Of a stretch of DNA of 64,000 nucleotides, positions 28,065-39,984 are shown piece after piece. The translations under genes were made by a program, and so were the position numbers. This DNA is from Cristatella mucedo (lineage: Eukaryota > Bryozoa > Phylactolaemata > Cristatellidae). The notes below the pieces were generated by a model. It was not told the origin of the DNA. It saw only the letters and a list, made by a program, of their open reading frames with translations, and searched no databases. Within the stretch, counting starts at the first letter, position 1; every line of letters begins with the position of its first letter. The stretch is from contig WPIO01000177.1 of the NCBI GenBank assembly GCA_009760855.2, forward strand, positions 392,501 through 456,500. The letters run 5' to 3'.

Positions 28065-29736
28065 CGTCTAGTGAGTGTCGAAATCGCTTAACGTCTCTAA
28101 ATTTTAGTGGCACGCCTACCAAGAGAGAAAATTGTGCTACATTTTTGACAAACTTGTTCTCCTTTGGTCTCGTTAGCTCCTCGACAAACGTAAGATAAAT
28201 AGACTTCTGTAATTTAATATTTGTTTTAGCTCACGATGCCCTCAGGTCTCCTGCATGCAAAACGTTCGCCGTTCTTTTTTTCACTTTCAGCAGCGGAAAC
28301 TTTGCCCTTGGATTCTAGCATGTAGAACTGACGTTGAAAACTCTTACTAATGAAGTCTTCTTTGCTCCTGCCGACTGGTGCAGGTCCGTTTCAGGCGGCG
28401 TTTACTTTCATTCTTACCCAGCTACGGTCCTCTTTTTCAATGTCCTGTTTGATTGAGATCAAGTCCGTTTCGCTCCCCCTTTTCGCGCCGAAAGCCACTC
28501 AGGGTTTCCCATGACTGCAGTGCGGAATAAGAGAAATCCCTCCAGCGCAGCAGCAACTTGTGTCTCTGTCTGGCTTTCCAGAATCATAGACGGATAATAA
28601 TAATAATACTAATATTGCACTTGATAAAGCGCCCTCAGAGAACTCAATCTCTTTCTAGGCGCTTCACATTTGCTGCAAAGAGATATGCAATGGAATAGTA
28701 AGTAAAATCATGCTTGAAAAACAAACAAAACAAATAATATGGTTAGGGGTGACATGCACAGGGTCAGCATGCAAATGTGGTTAGTGGCACCATGCACAGT
28801 GTCAGCACGCATAAGCACATCAAGGACGAATCACAGGGACCCACTAAATGCTGTCCTAAATAGGTGTGTTTCAAGTTCTTTTAAACGTGGTCAGGTCAGG
28901 GGATGTTCTGACGCAGGTCGGGAGGGAGTTCCAGGCTTTCGGAGCATACGAACTAAATGCACGGTCTCCACAGGATTTGAGGTTTGCATGAGGTATTTCT
29001 AGACTGCTGGATTCCGAAAAGCAGGTGGTACGATGCTTGGCCTGATGGGAGAGTATATCTGAGAGGTAGGCTGGAGCCAAAGAATGAAGTGACCTAAAAG
29101 TGAGCGACAAAACCTTGAAGTCAATCCGTTGCTTGACTGGTGGCCAGTGCAGGTCGGCGAGAAGCGGAGTAATGTGGCAACTGCGACGCTCACGACAGAC
29201 AAGCCTAGCTGCAGAGTTTTGCACCAGCTGCAATCACCTGATCGCACATGCTGGTAGGCCAGTAAGCAGTGAGTTGCAGAAGTCGAGACGGGATGTCACG
29301 AATGCATGGACCAACTTAGACGTGGTATCCTTATCTAACTGTAGCGCCCTGCTGGCCTTGGCTGAATTTTAGCACGAACAAGAGCTGTTCGGAGGCGGGC
29401 TAGAATTCCTTTGTCCTGGAGCAGTGAGCCAGAGAGGAGCGTCAGTGCGGTTAGAGAGGAAGCGCTTAAGAGCAAGCCAGGAAGTCCTCTGACCAGCGGT
29501 GGCGAGTCGGCCTTTGGAATTGGTCCGATACCCGCGGGAGCGGCTGATCGATGTTGGCTGGCCTGTCAACCTTCGCCATCACTCTGTCCAAAAAGAATCG
29601 TCTGGAACCCATTCGCCATTCAAGCTGGACAGAGGGGACATTCCAGTGGCCTAGAGCCGGTATTAATTCCTCACCGTAATGGGCCATGGTGTCGGGCCCA
29701 ATACCACTAAGCTCTTGCCCCATTGTCTCAGCCAAG

Positions 29737-29744
29737 TATTTAAG
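29737..29744 (+). promoter_or_regulatory. TATA-like box in the LTR
   Basis: TATTTAAG, about 400 bases into the LTR and about 615 bases before the AATAAA at 30359-30364, an order expected for U3-R. Confidence 0.45.
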
Positions 29745-30054
29745 AGTCGAGCGACGCTCGCTCTGGGTCTTTTGCCTCGTGTCTTTTGTCTTTGGTCCGG
29801 CTCTGCGCCTCGACGCCGTCGGGCACTCGTTTCTCTAAAAGCGAGGGAGGAGGGCGGGCTGTCCGCCGACGATGGACGGAACAGAACGAGACAGCTCTAA
29901 GAGGATTCGGTGGAACTCCACCGAAAACGGTCGTATCGCGCCCGGGCTGGCATTTTGTGTTCTTTCGTGTTTTGTGTGTTCGCGCTAGCACGTGGTCTCG
30001 GCATAGGGTTTTGCCGGTGCGAGCTAGGCGTAGTTGGCGTCTGTGGAGCCCTAG

Positions 30055-30290
30055 TTCTCCGGGTAGGGTTTGGGCTCCGGTTCGCGCTTCAGTGTGGAGA
30101 AGTATTTCCTCCACAGGAGTGCTTGCGCTTCAGTGCGGAGGAGTATTCCCTCAGCAAGAGTGTTGACGTTGGCGTGTTTGGGGTATTCCCTCGGCACAGG
30201 TGGGAACGGATTCCTAGTTCACCGGTTAGGGTTTAGGGTCCGGGTCGCGCTTAGTGTGGAGGAGTATTCCCTCCGCAAGAGTGTTGGTGC
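30055..30290 (+). repeat. Imperfect direct repeats inside the LTR
   Basis: Two blocks starting near 30055 and 30219 share the order GGGTAGGGTTT or GGTTAGGGTTT, then TCCGG, then CGCGCTT, then TGTGGAGRAGTATTYCCTC. Extra partial copies of the GGAGGAGTATTCCCTC core lie between them. Confidence 0.75.
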
Positions 30291-30582
30291 AGTTGAGAAC
30301 GTGCGAGGAGTGTAGAGATAAAGCTGAACTAGACGCGCAGCGACTTTGTGCGCATGCGAATAAAGTTCAGTAAAATCCCCAATTTGTGTCTCGCTTCCGA
30401 TTCACGCCGCGGACTCACGACCCCCTTTAGTAACGGTAAGCAGGTCAGCGCCAGAAACGCTCGTTTCGTGGCGGCCAGCTTATTGCGCGTAGGCGCGCAC
30501 CGAACGGCATTAGGCGATAGGCTACGCCGCTAAGTAAGCGGCAGGTCAAGCTTACCCCGCCGAGCCTTCGGCGTTACATAAC

Positions 30583-32240
30583 CAAGCCCTAATTTTAGCA
30601 ATGTTATGAAGCTGAAAATAGACAGATTTGACTGTGGAGCTGATGTGGTCGTCTAACGAGAGGTCGCTTTGGAATATGACACCTAGATTTCGAGCTGGTT
30701 CAACTGGAGATATGCTGGCAGAGCCAATTTTGAGAGTCAGTCTTTCCAATTTGTGAATCACACTGGATTTTCCCATAACTAGTAAGTTAGTTTTATCATC
30801 GTTTAGTTTTAGAAAATTTGCTGCCATCCATGATCGGATGTCATCAATGCATGCAGCAAGTGAGTTGAGAGAATTTGAGGTGCTCGAAGGCTGGGAGGGA
30901 TCAAAGCAAAGGTACAACTGAGTGTCATCCGCATAGAAGTGAAAGCCTAGATTGTGCTTGGCAATCACATCAGCAAGAAGCCGAGTATAAACCGTGAAAA
31001 GAACCGGACCTAGCACAGAGCCCTGAGGTACTCCATATTTTAGAGGTACTTCAGATGATCTTTGTCCATTCACGTCAATACTCTGGAGTGTCCCACTGAG
31101 ATAGGACCTGAACCACTGCTGAGCAGTGCTAGTGATGCCCAGGCGAGATGAGAGGCGCTCTAGAAGAACTTTGTGATCGATGGTATCAAAAGCTGCCGAA
31201 AGATCGAGCAAAACAAGAAGAGACATTCTGCCCATGTCTGCATTCCTAAGTAGGTCGTTGTATACCCGAAGCAATGCTGACTCTGTGGAGTGATTAGCTC
31301 TGAAGCCAGACTGGAACATACTAGCATGGTGTGAGGTTTCGATATACGAGTTCAGCTGGTCTGCCACGACCCGTTCCAGTGTCTTTGATAGGAATGGTAG
31401 AATGGAGACTGGGCGGTAGTTGCTTAAGCTCTCTTGGTCTAGTGTAGCTTTCTTGAGAAGTGGCCTGACTACAGCTTTTTTGAAAGGTGCTGGGACATGA
31501 CCTGAGGCTAATGACATATTAATGATGTTGGTTATGCATGGCAGCAGCAGATCAATGCAACGTAGGAGCAGGACAGTGGGAATAGGGTCCAGTGGACTTG
31601 TTGTCTTCTTTGATTGAGATACGAACTTTAGGACTAGATCACTAGTGACCTGCTTAAATGCAGACATTGAGGTGCCGCCAGGAACCGAGGAACAGCATTC
31701 TAGTGGGAAGGTTGTCATCGCAGGGATGGATTCCCTGATCTTGTCTATCTTCTGCACAAAGAATCGAGAGAAGCGATCGGCTAGATCACCGCAAGGATCA
31801 TCAGGTAAGGAGCTAATCTGGGAACGTTTGAGGAGATGGTTTATTGTCGACATCCGCATTTTTGGATTGTGCATCTGTGATTCAACAATGTTTCTATAGA
31901 AGCTAGACTTGGCCTTTGCTAGGATCGATTGATACGACCTACAGTAGTCTTCATATGCCTGTCGATGGACCGGTAGTCCGGATCTTTTGTATGCTTTTTC
32001 AAGCTTTCGTTTAGCAGACTTGGCTAGTTTAATGTCTGTGGTAAACCATAGGCCGTCTGGGCGGGGGCGCACAGTGCGCTTTGTCAGAGGTGCAAACTCG
32101 TCGAGCGTGTCAGCTAGTGTCGTGTTGTAGCTATCTACCAATGATGACAGAACGGAGGAAGAACTGAGCAGCAGAGGTGAAGCAGGTTCTCTCGCACGGG
32201 CAGCATCAATGTCGGGGGTCTTGAGGATTTCGCGATTCAC
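30583..32240 (-). pseudogene. LINE reverse transcriptase (interrupted)
   Basis: About 550 residues. Visible motifs include [42 protein letters not shown] (first catalytic Asp), YGVPQGSVLGPVLF, the catalytic FYADDTQLY and FLKLNDDKTNLLVMG. The C-terminus is cut by the LTR at 30578. The upstream join to the endonuclease is out of frame. The clade is CR1/L2-like from the motif wording and the microsatellite tail; a phylogeny would settle the exact clade. Confidence 0.92.
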
Positions 32241-32940
32241 AGGTTATTTTAGAGGAGGATGTGGGCACACACTGTAGATGGAATGAGATCTGCACGTGGT
32301 CAGATAAGCAGGATGTGGTAATAATTGGTGATGACAAAGTGCAGTTGAAAGAGAAAATCTCGTCGAGTGTGTGACCCTTGATGTGGGTATGGCCATGCAC
32401 ATGAGCCACAAGAAACAATGAGTCAATCAGTGCACGAAATTCGGTGCTGAAAGCGTAAGATAATTTATCAAAGTGAACGTTGAAATCACCCATAAAGATG
32501 AAGGGTCGATTTATTGCACACAGAATCGAAATGAGATCGGAGAAATCTGAGATAAAGGAGGATTTGGTACCTGGTGGGCGATAGACTACTGCTACTATCG
32601 GTAGCTTGTTTTCTGGTGAGACCAAGACAATTGATTCAAAAGACTGCTTCGAGGGTACTGCAAATGGCTTGAAGTTGAATTTCGAGCGCACGATAATAGC
32701 AACTCCACCTCCAGTTTTGATTGATCTAGGGGTGTGAAAGAACGAGAAACCAGATGGAGTAGCGTCTTTAATTGTCGGGCAGTTTATCGATTTCAGCCAA
32801 GTTTCAGTTAGGGTGAGCAGGTCGATACCATTTTCAGAAATAAGGTCGTTTATTACTAGAGGTTTATTGCACATTGAGCGAGGATTCCAAAGGCAAGCGT
32901 TAAGTCTGGCCGATGGGGTCACAACAGGCCTGATGACCAC
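32206..32940 (-). pseudogene. LINE apurinic/apyrimidinic-type endonuclease
   Basis: About 240 residues with the endonuclease motifs NPRSM, TETWL, GGGVAII, VVYRPPG, FMGDFNVH and the terminal SDH. It nicks target DNA for reverse transcription. It sits immediately upstream of the reverse transcriptase, in a different frame because of a local indel near 32210-32240. Confidence 0.92.
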
Positions 32941-33250
32941 TAAGTATTGAGAGATTTAATAGTGACGCATGTGGGGGAGCGTGCTGAGCGGTTCGAGACA
33001 ATGCTAGGAATACCAAACGAGCGGCGTCTGAGCTGGCGGTTCCGGCCACCGCTGCGGCTACGGGGTGCTTTTCTTTTGTTAATGCATAGTTCATGAATCT
33101 TAGCAACAGCATTAATATCTAGGAATGCATTTGATCTACGATGACGAAGCGATAACAGCTGCTGACGATCACAACTAACAAGCAGGTAACTAGCCGCCGG
33201 CTTAGCTAAGGCAGCCGCCGGCGTGGGAGACCCGGCAGTCCGAAGCGATA

Positions 33251-34815
33251 AGCGTTTAGATGTCCATAGGCACGTAATTTCTTACGCGCTACGGTCAAAT
33301 AACAAACAGAATAACTTTAAAGACGGAGAGAGACACACATTAATGCAATGTAAATTAAGCCAGTAGAAAGAGGGAGGGATAAGGAAATCAACAGCTGGGT
33401 AGCGACTCTCTAGAATATTAAGGCAAATGGCTTCTTCTACGCTCACACTATGCCTAGCAGCAAATACTTCAGATGCACCGTTAGCTTAAGGGGTAATAAG
33501 GCCGTTGGATTTTGGTCATGCCTTTGCTCTGTCCTGCTTTGCCAGCTTTTTTTACGGTACTTGTGGTTTTTATTCTTCTCTCGGTCCACGCTTCATGCGC
33601 CAATACATGCAGTAAGTGTTGCTGCGTACATGCTAGGGCCGTCCGCCACCAATCCATCGCTAACGAATCGCGGTTTTTAGCCGAGCGCTAATATCTGCTA
33701 TCAATCAATATAATTTTGAATGAGCATCCCGTAAAACGGAAGTCGCAGCCGATTCGTTTGCCAGTGCTCACTAAAATAATTAATATCATATTTATTTATA
33801 TGGCGCCCTAAGAGAACTGTATACCAAAGTACCAAACTTTGAGAGCTATTGATCTGGAACAAAAGGGAGCAAAGCTCGTGGCCATTTCAGGCGACAATGA
33901 AAAAAGTATAAAAAGAGAATCCGCCCACCCAGCGTCGCACTGCGGAAACTCAACGACAGCATAATTTTGTCATCGTCTAGACCAGCGGACCTTCTTAAGT
34001 TCACCTTTGAAAACGAAGATGGAATTGTCCGTAATTTTCACGGGTATATGATTGTGTAATGGCCACGAGCATAATGGCCACTAGCACGATAGCTGCATGT
34101 CCCGCTTGTTTGTCGCGTGAGGAAAGCTTCAAAGTGCTCCGATTCCGTGTCATGTAACCTTTAAACTACTATCGTATCATAATCAAATTCGCGCTGCTCG
34201 TAAGCCTCGGTTTATCACAGCCATTTCATAAGTGGCTCTCGGTACAAAAAATTCAGCGGCCAAGCTTAAAAATAATAATCGTGGGCACGTGACTGACAAT
34301 GAGCACGTCGCTCCACGTACCGGCCGTCAACCGGGCCATGCCTCTCGTGTCGCGTTGGGTTTTAGCCTGATTTTCCAAAGTTATGCAAGACTATTGCTAT
34401 ATAAGGTCGGTTCAAATAAGCACGCATGCGGAGACTATTCGGTCGTTTAAAAGCTAGATGACTCACTTTGGTGGCAATCCAACGATCCCGCGAGTGCGAG
34501 AATACGGAGCCGGCTGCGCGTATGCGCTCGCTGTAACCACGCAGGTTGCAGTCCTGGGGCGGACGCCAGTACTGGCCAGTCGCCCTGAGTCGGAACCACA
34601 ATTCAGCTCGCTCGTTCCTCTGCTTGTCTCGTCAGTCGCTTGCAGCGCAATAGGCAAAGACGCACTGACGTTTCCGCACCAAGTGACAATGCAGCATTTT
34701 CCAATAGCACCGTACGGCATCCTCATTGGGGTTCAAGGAAATTCGTACCTTCGACAGGAGCTTTTTACTAAGTGCTTGAAAAAATAATGCTCCCGTTTTC
34801 TTGTCTTGCCTGTTT
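33251..34815. other. No gene recognised
   Basis: A short scrap near 33790-33830 (GGCGCCCTAAGAGAACTGTA) looks like a decayed LINE 3' end. The remaining open frames are short and unconvincing. Confidence 0.5.
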
Positions 34816-34816
34816 G

Positions 34817-35460
34817 TAATGTAATGTAATGTATCTCCGTCTGTAACTCCACAAAATCATTTATACCAGGTGGGTGTTACGCAGGAGAGCTCTGTATAGC
34901 GCACTCACAGCCTAAGCGGCTTTCGGTACGCATTCGGTAGCCAACAAACTTCGTCTTACGAAACAAAGAGAAAGTGGGAAGCATAGCAGAGTCAGGAGAG
35001 CAGTTGAGGTAGTGAGTAGCATGGAAGTAGCAGCTCAGGATCGCTGAAAAGGATGAGCCATAGTTGGCAGCAGGAGAGTAGTTGTCGTTGCGTAAGAATT
35101 GTGGAAGCGAGTTCCACAGTGTCAATGACATGCAGAGCGAAAGCTTCTGTCGCCAACGGTCTTTAAGCGGAGGAATGGGACAGCTAATTTATTGTCCATA
35201 TAGGACCTGAGGGTGCGAAGAGGCTGAAACTGGTGCAGCAGTTCAGCTAGGTACAAAGGAGCCAAGCCGTGGCGGGCCTTGTGGATCAGCGTAAGAGCTT
35301 GGCTCTGTACCCGTTGCTCAACCGGCCCAATTCAGTCGCGTCACCGGGATTCTAGCGATTCTGCGAGACTGCATCGTCCGTTCTTAGCTTTACGGATGCG
35401 AGCGTGGGTAACGATGTCCTGCAGACTGCCAGTAGCTAGAAGAATATAAGCGGGTGAGGG
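34817..35460 (-). repeat. LINE 3' end of a second family with (ATTAC)n tail
   Basis: In reverse complement a frame ends with LTLWNSLPQFLRND, the C-terminal reverse-transcriptase signature. It is followed by a 3' UTR and a (CATTA)n tail at 34817-34832. The coding end matches the fragment at 3.8-4.0 kb. The copy is 5' truncated and frameshifted. Confidence 0.75.
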
Positions 35461-35878
35461 ATATTTGTCGTGGCGACAAACCGTTAAGCTACCGGAAGTG
35501 ATAATCTGCAAGAAGTGCTAAGTGTGCCGAGCGGGTAGGGGCTCGCACGTACGATGGCGGCGCGATGAAGATGGACGTTGCCCCCACAACCGATTTGTGG
35601 TGCTGCTGACGACGACGACTGTATTGCATTGTAAGCAGGCTACGCTAGAGTGCGAGCGTACGGATGTATAAAGTCGTCGTGGAAGGCGCTCCGTAGCAGC
35701 GCGGAGCGAAGAGAAAGAGAGGGAGAGAGAGGGCATAGCGTCCACACAGGCCGGTGGACGAGTAGAAAGTTCTTTGCTGCAGGGCGAGCGGGTCACGTGA
35801 CCACAGCTGACCCGTTGCAATGAAATCCAGCTTAGTCAGTCGATACTGTCCAACTGCAGCACCTAATGAGGTGTTACT
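35461..35878. other. Left flank of the virus-like element; no gene recognised
   Basis: GC-richer host sequence with small GA-rich stretches. Confidence 0.5.
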
Positions 35879-35883
35879 CAGCA
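35879..35883. repeat. Target-site duplication CAGCA (left)
   Basis: Identical to 60588-60592, directly abutting the inverted repeats. A 5-6-base duplication is typical of Polinton integrases. Confidence 0.8.
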
Positions 35884-36161
35884 TGATGTTGTGTTTTTAC
35901 CCTATATGACATTTTTATTTTATCAACTCGCATCTTTTTCCCTTTTACAACATTTTTACTTTTTCAACTCGTTCTCGTTAACACTCGAACTCGTTTCAAA
36001 ACTAAAAACGTTGTAAAATGAAAAAACGCTCCTTTCAAAAATAAAAACATCGTAAAGTGCAAAAACACATCATCACACTCGTTCTCGTTATCACTCGAAC
36101 TCGTTAAAGTCTTACAAGACTAGAATATCTGTTTTCAAAATATTTATATATTATAGTAAAA
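35884..36161 (+). repeat. Left terminal inverted repeat
   Basis: About 278 bases match 60311-60587 in reverse complement with scattered differences. It starts TGATGTTGTGTTTTTACCC. The block CTCGTTCTCGTTAACACTCG occurs here, with a one-base variant about 110 bases further in. The terminus recurs inverted within the repeat, so each end can fold on itself. Confidence 0.95.
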
Positions 36162-36219
36162 CATTTCTGTTGCAATTTCATTTTTATTTAAACAAATTAT
36201 TTTTACCTTATATAGCAAG

Positions 36220-39200
36220 ATGGTTTTTCCAATTAGACAAAGAAATTCTTTTGCGTCTGAGACAAGGAGATTAATGAATGTTGATATTGATTTACCAATA
36301 ACTAAATATGATCGCAGAGCTAAAAGAATTAGAAGAGAAAAAATAATTTCTTCAAATGAAGCGAGAAGATTGATGAGTATTAATTTTGATCTTCCTTCAA
36401 TTAAATACGTTGGTAAAACTGGAAGACTTAACAAGGTAGGATTTACTAATCCAATTGTAACTGCTGGTGGTAATACTTTAACTTTTACATGTAATACTAA
36501 AAAAATGGCTTGGAGATTTCGAGACTTTAAGAGAATCACTCAGATATCAAACACAATTATTGCTTAATAGAGTTGGAAAAATATGGTCTTTTATTAGAAT
36601 TAATTTTAGAGTATCATTTGATATGAAAACTTTTGATACTGGTGAAACGGAGAGAAGAGGTTCTCAATCCAAATCAATTTTAACTATGGATAGCGAATCA
36701 CCAGATGAAATTTATGACAAAATAATGCTTGCACTTGGTATACATTCTGAGCTACTAGTTGAGAAAGGTGTTGGTTCTGGTTGGCTATTTATTGGCTTTC
36801 ACTCATTTTCAGTAGTTATATCTAAATATATTCCAATTGGTGGTGGATCATATGTTGAAACTCCTGATTATCTTGCAAAGAAAAAGTGCGTTACTAACCT
36901 AAAAAACTATGATGATGAGTTTTGCGCGCTCTAGTGTGTTTTTAGAGCTCTAAATCCAGTAGAAAGAAATAAATGGAAGACAAATGATTTAAAAAAAATA
37001 CTAAACGAACAATATTCAAGTTTAATTAGTGATATCGAATGGCCAATGAAAGTTAAAGACACAAATAAACTAGAGAAAGCTATGAATGTTAGCATAAATG
37101 TTTACTCATGTGGATACAAAGAATCAAGAGTCTCTCCTTTAAGAGTTGTTAAGAAAGCTGATGAGATTCCAAATAGACATATTAATCTGTTGCTTATAAC
37201 AAGTAGTGATATCGAAAATTATATTTTGATAAACAATTTTAACGCTTTGTGCAGACCATTTAGTTCTGGAGGAAAACAATATTACTGTCATCATTTTTTT
37301 TAAATAGATTTTTTGATAAGACACAAGTAGATAAACACCTAGAAATATGTGATAGCATAAACTCAGGAATGCCAATATATGTAATGCCAGACGAGCATAA
37401 TAAATTTATATCGTTTGATTCATTTAAGCATCTAAACGTTTGTCCTTATGTTTGTTATGCAGACTTTGAATGTTTAGTGCAAAAAGGAGAACGCGATGAT
37501 CACTTTTCATCACACACACCCTGCTCTGCCGTATATGTTATAGTTGACTGGAATTGTAAAGTTGTTGATATGTTTTTAAAGGTTAGTCCTGATTGTGTGA
37601 ATGCTTTCTTAAAAAGATTATTTGAGGTATCAGATTTTTTATAAAACTCTTCTAGTTGAGAACAATTTAGAGAGTATGCTGGAAGATTTAACTGAATGCT
37701 GAAATGAAAGCACACGATGATGCAATTTTCTGTTGGATGTGTAAAGGACCATTTAATCAAAGAAATAATGAGATGAGAAAAGTATTTGACCATCGTCACT
37801 TAACAAATAAATATAGAGGCGCTGCACACCATTCATGTAATTTTAAAGCAAGCATGGACTTTAGAAAATGGCAGTTACCTGTTTTATTTCACAACCTAAG
37901 GGGATATGATTCACATGTCATTGTTAAAGCATCAGAGAATTTTAGCATTGAAGCAGAACCAATAGCAAATAATTTAGAGAAGTATATGATGCTTAAAGTT
38001 GGTGATTTGGTTTTTAAAGACAGTATGCAGTTTATGATCGGGTCATTAGATTCTATTGCTTCGACGATGGGAAAAACAATTGATTGCTTTCCAATTTAAA
38101 ATACAGTTTTAAGCGAAAAGTAAAAAAGAAAAATCTTAATCTTGTTGCTGTTAAAGGGGAATATCCTTATGAGTTTATGAATTCTTTGGAAAAATTTAAG
38201 TGTGATTCTTTACCAAGCAAGGAATCTTTTTACTCTAGTGTTCGCATGGAGGGAATATCAGATGATGATTATAAAAAAAAACAAATGATGTTTGGAAAGA
38301 ATTTGATTGCAAATCATTCATTGATTACCATGATTTATATTTAATCACTGATGTATTGCTATTAGCAGATTGTTTTGAAAGTTTTAGAAAAGGATTTATA
38401 TCTAAGCTAAAATTAGATCCTGCAAACTTTGTTACAACACCAAATTGTTCATGGAGCGCCGTGTTTTGGTATTCTGGAGTAAAAATTGAGTTATTAACAA
38501 ACAGAGAGACATTTGACACATTCAAAAAGTCAATTCGTGGTGGTATTTGTCAAGTTAATAGTAGATTAGTTAAAGCAAACAATCCTATGGTACCTGGATA
38601 TGATTCTAGCAAACCAACAAGGTGGATTACCTATCACGACGCTACAAGTTTATACCCAACAGCAATGATGGAACTTCTTCCGCAAGGTGAAATTGAAGAG
38701 TGTTTAATTGATGGATGGGACAGAGAACAAATATTATCATTACCTGATGAGTCGGATGTTGGAGCTTTCTTTGTTGTTGATATTGAACGATCCTAAAACA
38801 AAAGAGTACTATCATGATTTACACAATGAATATCCATTATGCGCGTCTAACAGAGTTGTTGATTGCAGTGAGTATTCTAATTTTCAAAATAAATTTAAAG
38901 TAGGTGCGTGTAATGTTCCAAAACTGATGTGTGATTTTTCATTAAAAAAAAGATTATTTAATTCACTATAGATATCTAAAATTTTGTTTGACACGGAATG
39001 ATAGCTACAGTAAAAAAGGTTTATAAATTTAAGCAATCTAGATGGTTGGAATCATTTATCCAAATGTGTGCTGATATGAAAGCAGCAAATTCGAATAAAA
39101 AATTCTTGAGAAATCTTTGGAAGTTGATAATGAATGCATTTTATGGTAAAACATGTGATGTTGAAAAAAGAGTAAAAACTCATTTGATTAATGTTATTGA

Positions 39201-39984
39201 GGAGATAGGAAATAAAAAGTTTAATAAAAGAATACGAGATCCTATAATAGTAAACTTTAGAGATTTTAGCAAAACGTTAACAATATTTCAAATGAACCAA
39301 TCAAAAACTAGATTAAATAAACCAATGTTTATAGGAAGCGCAATTCTTGACTTATCTAAATTACATATGCAGAAGTTTTATTATGATGTTAGACAACAAA
39401 AGTATCACGAACAAGTTAAGTTAATCTATACTGATAGAGATTCAATAATAATGGATTTTGAAACACCTAATTTATATGATTATATAAAAAATATGCCCGA
39501 ATGGTTTGCTGAAGATACGATTGGAAAATTTAAAGATGATACAGAAATAAAAGTAATTGCTGAAGTATGTGCTTTAAGACCAAAACTTTATTCAGTTAGT
39601 ATCGTTAATGCAGAAAGAAAAGCAGCGGCAAAAGGAGTTACAAAAGCAGTTTTAACTAAAACAATGGGTCATGACACTTTTGTTAATTGTTTAACAGATA
39701 GTGTATCAATCTTCAACGGAAAAACAATTGATGGGTTTAAAGAAAAACAGATTAGAAAGTTTTATAAGATATCCCAGAGTAAGCATGAGTTATTCACCGA
39801 TAAGCTAGAAAAAGTAGCACTATCCGCCTTTGATTCAAAACGATACTGGTTGGACTGCGGAATCTGTAGTTACGCTTATGGACACTATAGAATTTATGAT
39901 GCATTGAGTAATAATCTAAATCCAGGACGATGTAATACTTGCAATATTGGTAATATTAATATAGATGCCAAAACGAAAGAGTGA
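36220..39984 (+). pseudogene. Type-B DNA polymerase (DNA_pol_B_2, protein-primed type), multiply broken
   Basis: Replicates the element, presumably from a protein primer. Visible in order are an N-terminal region, exonuclease motif YADFEC (about 37456), and an HNH/Cys-His cluster CWMCKG..FDHRHLT..RGAAHHSC (about 37.73-37.85 kb). NLRGYDSH follows, then LITDVLLLAD (about 38.34 kb), motif A DATSLYP (about 38.64 kb), motif B MNAFYGK (about 39.13 kb) and motif C YTDRDS (39427-39444). The normal motif C is D-T-D; both Asp are kept but the middle residue is Arg. About eight lesions split the frame, including a TAG near 36932 and frame changes near 36555, 37300, 37640, 38097, 38340, 38795 and 38970. 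The start follows TATATAGCAAG, 59 bases inside the inverted repeat. The 328-residue C-terminal part from 38998 is intact. Confidence 0.92.

Larger units (their letters stand above)
29340..30578. mobile_element. Solo LTR of an LTR retrotransposon
   Basis: The 1,239-base insert begins TGTAGCGCC and ends GGCGTTACA (TG..CA with imperfect short inverted ends). It is flanked by the 4-base duplication TAAC (29336-29339 and 30579-30582). Removing it and one TAAC restores the LINE sequence seen at about 50755. A TATTTAAG box at 29737-29744 and AATAAA at 30359-30364 fit a promoter and a polyadenylation signal. A 4-base duplication suits a Ty3/gypsy- or BEL-type integrase. I assign the + orientation only from these two signals. 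No internal coding region is present. Confidence 0.9.
28588..33250 (-). mobile_element. Nearly full-length CR1/L2-type LINE, split by a solo LTR
   Basis: Reading in reverse complement, the copy has a basic Arg-rich N-terminal segment (about 32.95-33.15 kb) and an apurinic-type endonuclease (32.2-32.94 kb). The reverse transcriptase follows (30.58-32.24 kb). A 1,239-base LTR then interrupts the copy, and its last coding part, 3' UTR, hairpin and (ATT)n tail lie at 28588-29339. The 50.0-52.3 kb copy spans the LTR position without interruption, which proves the nesting. A stop lies before the endonuclease and a frame change lies between endonuclease and reverse transcriptase, so this copy is inactive. 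The 5' boundary (about 33250) is approximate. Confidence 0.9.

Noticed and set aside
29411-30315. Several open frames of 60-126 codons within the LTR
   Set aside because: They lie inside a solo LTR and have the composition of non-coding GC-rich sequence.
35879-35884. Six-base target duplication (TCAGCA against ACAGCA)
   Set aside because: Only five bases (CAGCA) are identical, so the five-base version is reported.
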